Shown piece by piece: positions 41,620 to 42,977 of a stretch of DNA of 42,977 bases (position 1 is its first letter; the number at the start of each line of letters is the position of its first letter). Both the position numbers and the translations under genes were made by a program. The DNA comes from Desulfobacula sp. Lineage in GTDB: Bacteria; Desulfobacterota; Desulfobacteria; Desulfobacterales; Desulfobacteraceae. A model generated the notes under the pieces. That model worked only from the letters and a program-made list of their open reading frames with translations. It did not search any database and had not been told where the DNA came from. The stretch spans positions 140,622 through 183,598 of the forward strand of contig NZ_JAQYWD010000004.1 in assembly GCF_030145145.1 (NCBI RefSeq), given 5' to 3'.

Positions 41620-42138
41620 ATGTGCATAATAATTGATACCTGTTCTTTATCTCCTGTATTTGAAAAGTTGAATTCTGATCACGAAGAATTTGTTCCCGTT
41701 TTAGAATGGATAATGATTGGTAAAGGCAAAATGATCATAGGAGGATCGAAATACAGCCAAGAAATTAGCGCAAAATATCGTGCAATTATATTACAATTAG
41801 ACATCGCTGGGAAAGTGGTAAAATTATCTAAAGATGAAGTTGATGAAATTCAAAAAGAAATTGAAGAAGATGCATCAATTAGGGGTTTAAAAGACTTTGA
41901 TGATCCCCATTTAATTGCAATAGTGATTGTTTCTAAATGCCAATTGATCTGTACTCATGACAAAAGAGCGTTTCCATTTTTAACAGACAAAACCTTGTAC
42001 CCAAGTCATGTTAAAAAACCAAAATTATATACTGGTGTACGAAATTCAAATCTGCTTAATGACAGATTGATTGTAAAAATATGTAGGCCAACTAAACGAG
42101 GAAGTTCAAAAGAGCTCCAGAAGAATTTTTGTCTATAA
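41620..42138 (+). CDS. PIN-like nuclease of the putative defence pair
   Basis: A 172-residue protein with the spacing of PIN-domain nucleases: Asp6 (CIIIDTCSL), Glu48 (KYSQEIS), Asp94/Asp95 (DFDDPHLIA) and Asp114 (CTHDKRA). PIN enzymes cleave RNA, often tRNA or mRNA, as toxins. The ATG follows the ATPase stop codon with no gap, so the two should be made as a pair. Its C-terminal 35 residues are basic and rich in Lys and Arg. I know no named system with this exact ATPase-PIN order and prefer a generic label. Confidence 0.7.
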   Translation: MCIIIDTCSLSPVFEKLNSDHEEFVPVLEWIMIGKGKMIIGGSKYSQEISAKYRAIILQLDIAGKVVKLSKDEVDEIQKEIEEDASIRGLKDFDDPHLIAIVIVSKCQLICTHDKRAFPFLTDKTLYPSHVKKPKLYTGVRNSNLLNDRLIVKICRPTKRGSSKELQKNFCL

Positions 42139-42457
42139 TACTGTTCAATAATTGAAAGTTATTTTGGTTATGATTAGGGATTAGGTTGCGTTATCCAAGA
42201 CAATTCACAAAGAATCCCGATAAAGCATATTTCCAGAATCTATGACTGAGATGGCCTCCAAGACCCTTACGAAAGAAGAAACCCCCTCCCCAGCAATCCA
42301 ACCCGGGAAGAACAAAAATGCAAACCTAAGGGTTTACCCGGATTTACAGGAATGATATGGGGTGGTATAAAATTGATCGTTTGGGTTGGGTATCATACCA
42401 ACTTAAATGATATTCAGATTAATCCATTCACTTGTTCGACACACATAAGGAGGTACA
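42139..42457. other. spacer between the PIN-like gene and the membrane protein gene
   Basis: 319 bases with no gene. Bases 42139-42340 hold nothing I can name. From 42343 it contains a promoter with an operator-like palindrome (listed separately), and at 42447 AGGAGG for the following gene. Confidence 0.5.
42343..42399 (+). promoter_or_regulatory. promoter and palindromic operator of the membrane protein gene
   Basis: -35 TTTACA (42343-42348) and -10 TATAAA (42366-42371), each five of six matches to the sigma-70 consensus, with 17 bases between. The predicted start is near 42378. An 11-base palindrome GGTATCATACC at 42389-42399 follows directly, in the position where a repressor would block elongation. 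Confidence 0.55.
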
Positions 42458-42889
42458 ATGTCTGACCAAAATCTAAAATCATTTATCACCGACCTTGATA
42501 AGCCCGCTATTGATTTTTGGCGCGAAACCCTCACAATGGTAAGGCAACTGCACAACGACGTTTGGAATGGTGTCAGGTTCTTTTTTGCACTTAATGCGAT
42601 TATTTTTGCTGGTTTTGCCGCATTAATGAGGGGTAACATGCACACTTATCACCATTTATTGATTCTATTAATCCTTCCAGCCTTTGGTGTGGCATTATCA
42701 CATGTCGGCCGCAAGGTCCTGAGAAGCCACCGCAAGTATTATTTAGATATGCTGACTCGCAAGTCATTCATAGAGAAAGAACTAGGTTTTTACGACCGCG
42801 TATTATACGAAGATGATAAATACAGATTCGATTTAAGTTTTCCTTGGAGCGTTGTTGATCGCCGCGTAGTTCTGGCATCAATTTCCTGA
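42458..42889 (+). CDS. two-helix membrane protein, unknown family
   Basis: A 143-residue protein with an N-terminal amphipathic helix (about 10-35; IDFWRETLTMVRQLHNDVWN), then two close hydrophobic helices (FFFALNAIIFAGFAAL and LLILLILPAFGVALS) joined by a short loop with three His (HTYHHLL), and a charged cytoplasmic tail of about 60 residues. This arrangement of helix, hairpin and helical tail recalls SLATT/RipA-like two-helix effector proteins, but I cannot name the family. AGGAGG lies seven bases before the ATG. It is a separate transcription unit beside the ATPase/PIN pair and could be part of the same defence cargo. Confidence 0.6.
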   Translation: MSDQNLKSFITDLDKPAIDFWRETLTMVRQLHNDVWNGVRFFFALNAIIFAGFAALMRGNMHTYHHLLILLILPAFGVALSHVGRKVLRSHRKYYLDMLTRKSFIEKELGFYDRVLYEDDKYRFDLSFPWSVVDRRVVLASIS

Positions 42890-42977
42890 TTGTTTTGATC
42901 AGATATAGAGATTTCCACTATACTTTTAACAAGTCGTACAAACCCGACTAAATAAGTTTAATAAAAATGGCTTAATG

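Noticed and set aside
1..42977. tRNA, rRNA or riboswitch genes
   Set aside because: No cloverleaf-like sequence or conserved riboswitch core was noticed on either strand.

Overview
The window is most of a temperate, short-tailed (podovirus-type) bacteriophage or prophage. No ribosomal or metabolic host genes are visible. The likely host is a Gram-negative bacterium that makes PEP-CTERM/exosortase proteins; a Desulfobacterota-like host is a guess from that gene, the Arg-Arg-repeat small protein and the base composition. I see no integrase, DNA polymerase, RNA polymerase or tRNA, so the window may be incomplete and the host supplies replication.

Layout. Almost everything from 39.0 kb down to 0.38 kb lies on the minus strand and reads right to left. 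Early genes (39004 to 29487) are a Cro-like regulator, a ribbon-helix-helix protein, a small membrane protein, a putative recombination protein, SbcD- and SbcC-like nuclease subunits, an SF2 helicase, a replication protein, a RuvC-like resolvase, and several tiny zinc-ribbon or membrane proteins. Two of the tiny genes (29998..30150 and 33381..33560) have ATGA/TAATG overlaps with their neighbours and good ribosome binding sites. The late genes (28025 to 377) run NrdR-like zinc ribbon, small and large terminase, portal, scaffold, coat, decoration-like protein, adaptors, tail and fibre proteins, ejection proteins, a 2522-residue polyvalent protein, and an XhlA-like/endolysin/holin lysis cassette.

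Between early and late blocks sits a self-contained cargo unit (28234..29439): a PEP-CTERM surface protein and a coupled 53-residue protein, with a sigma-54-type promoter, two upstream enhancer-like repeats and a strong terminator. It looks like a lysogenic-conversion 'moron' wired to host control.

The plus strand on the right carries an S24-type repressor, which faces the Cro-like gene across three matching 21-bp operators. Beyond it are an A+T-rich pair, an ABC/OLD-type ATPase followed directly by a PIN-like nuclease, and then a two-helix membrane protein with its own promoter. The ATPase/PIN pair is the best candidate for an undescribed phage-encoded defence system. The other strong novelty is inside the giant virion protein: a Cys-containing, radical-SAM-like barrel module between two zinc-peptidase-like modules. 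At the far left, a STAS-like DUF4325 gene converges on the late operon across a shared terminator.

Family assignments come from reading motifs and from memory of families; no searches were run.
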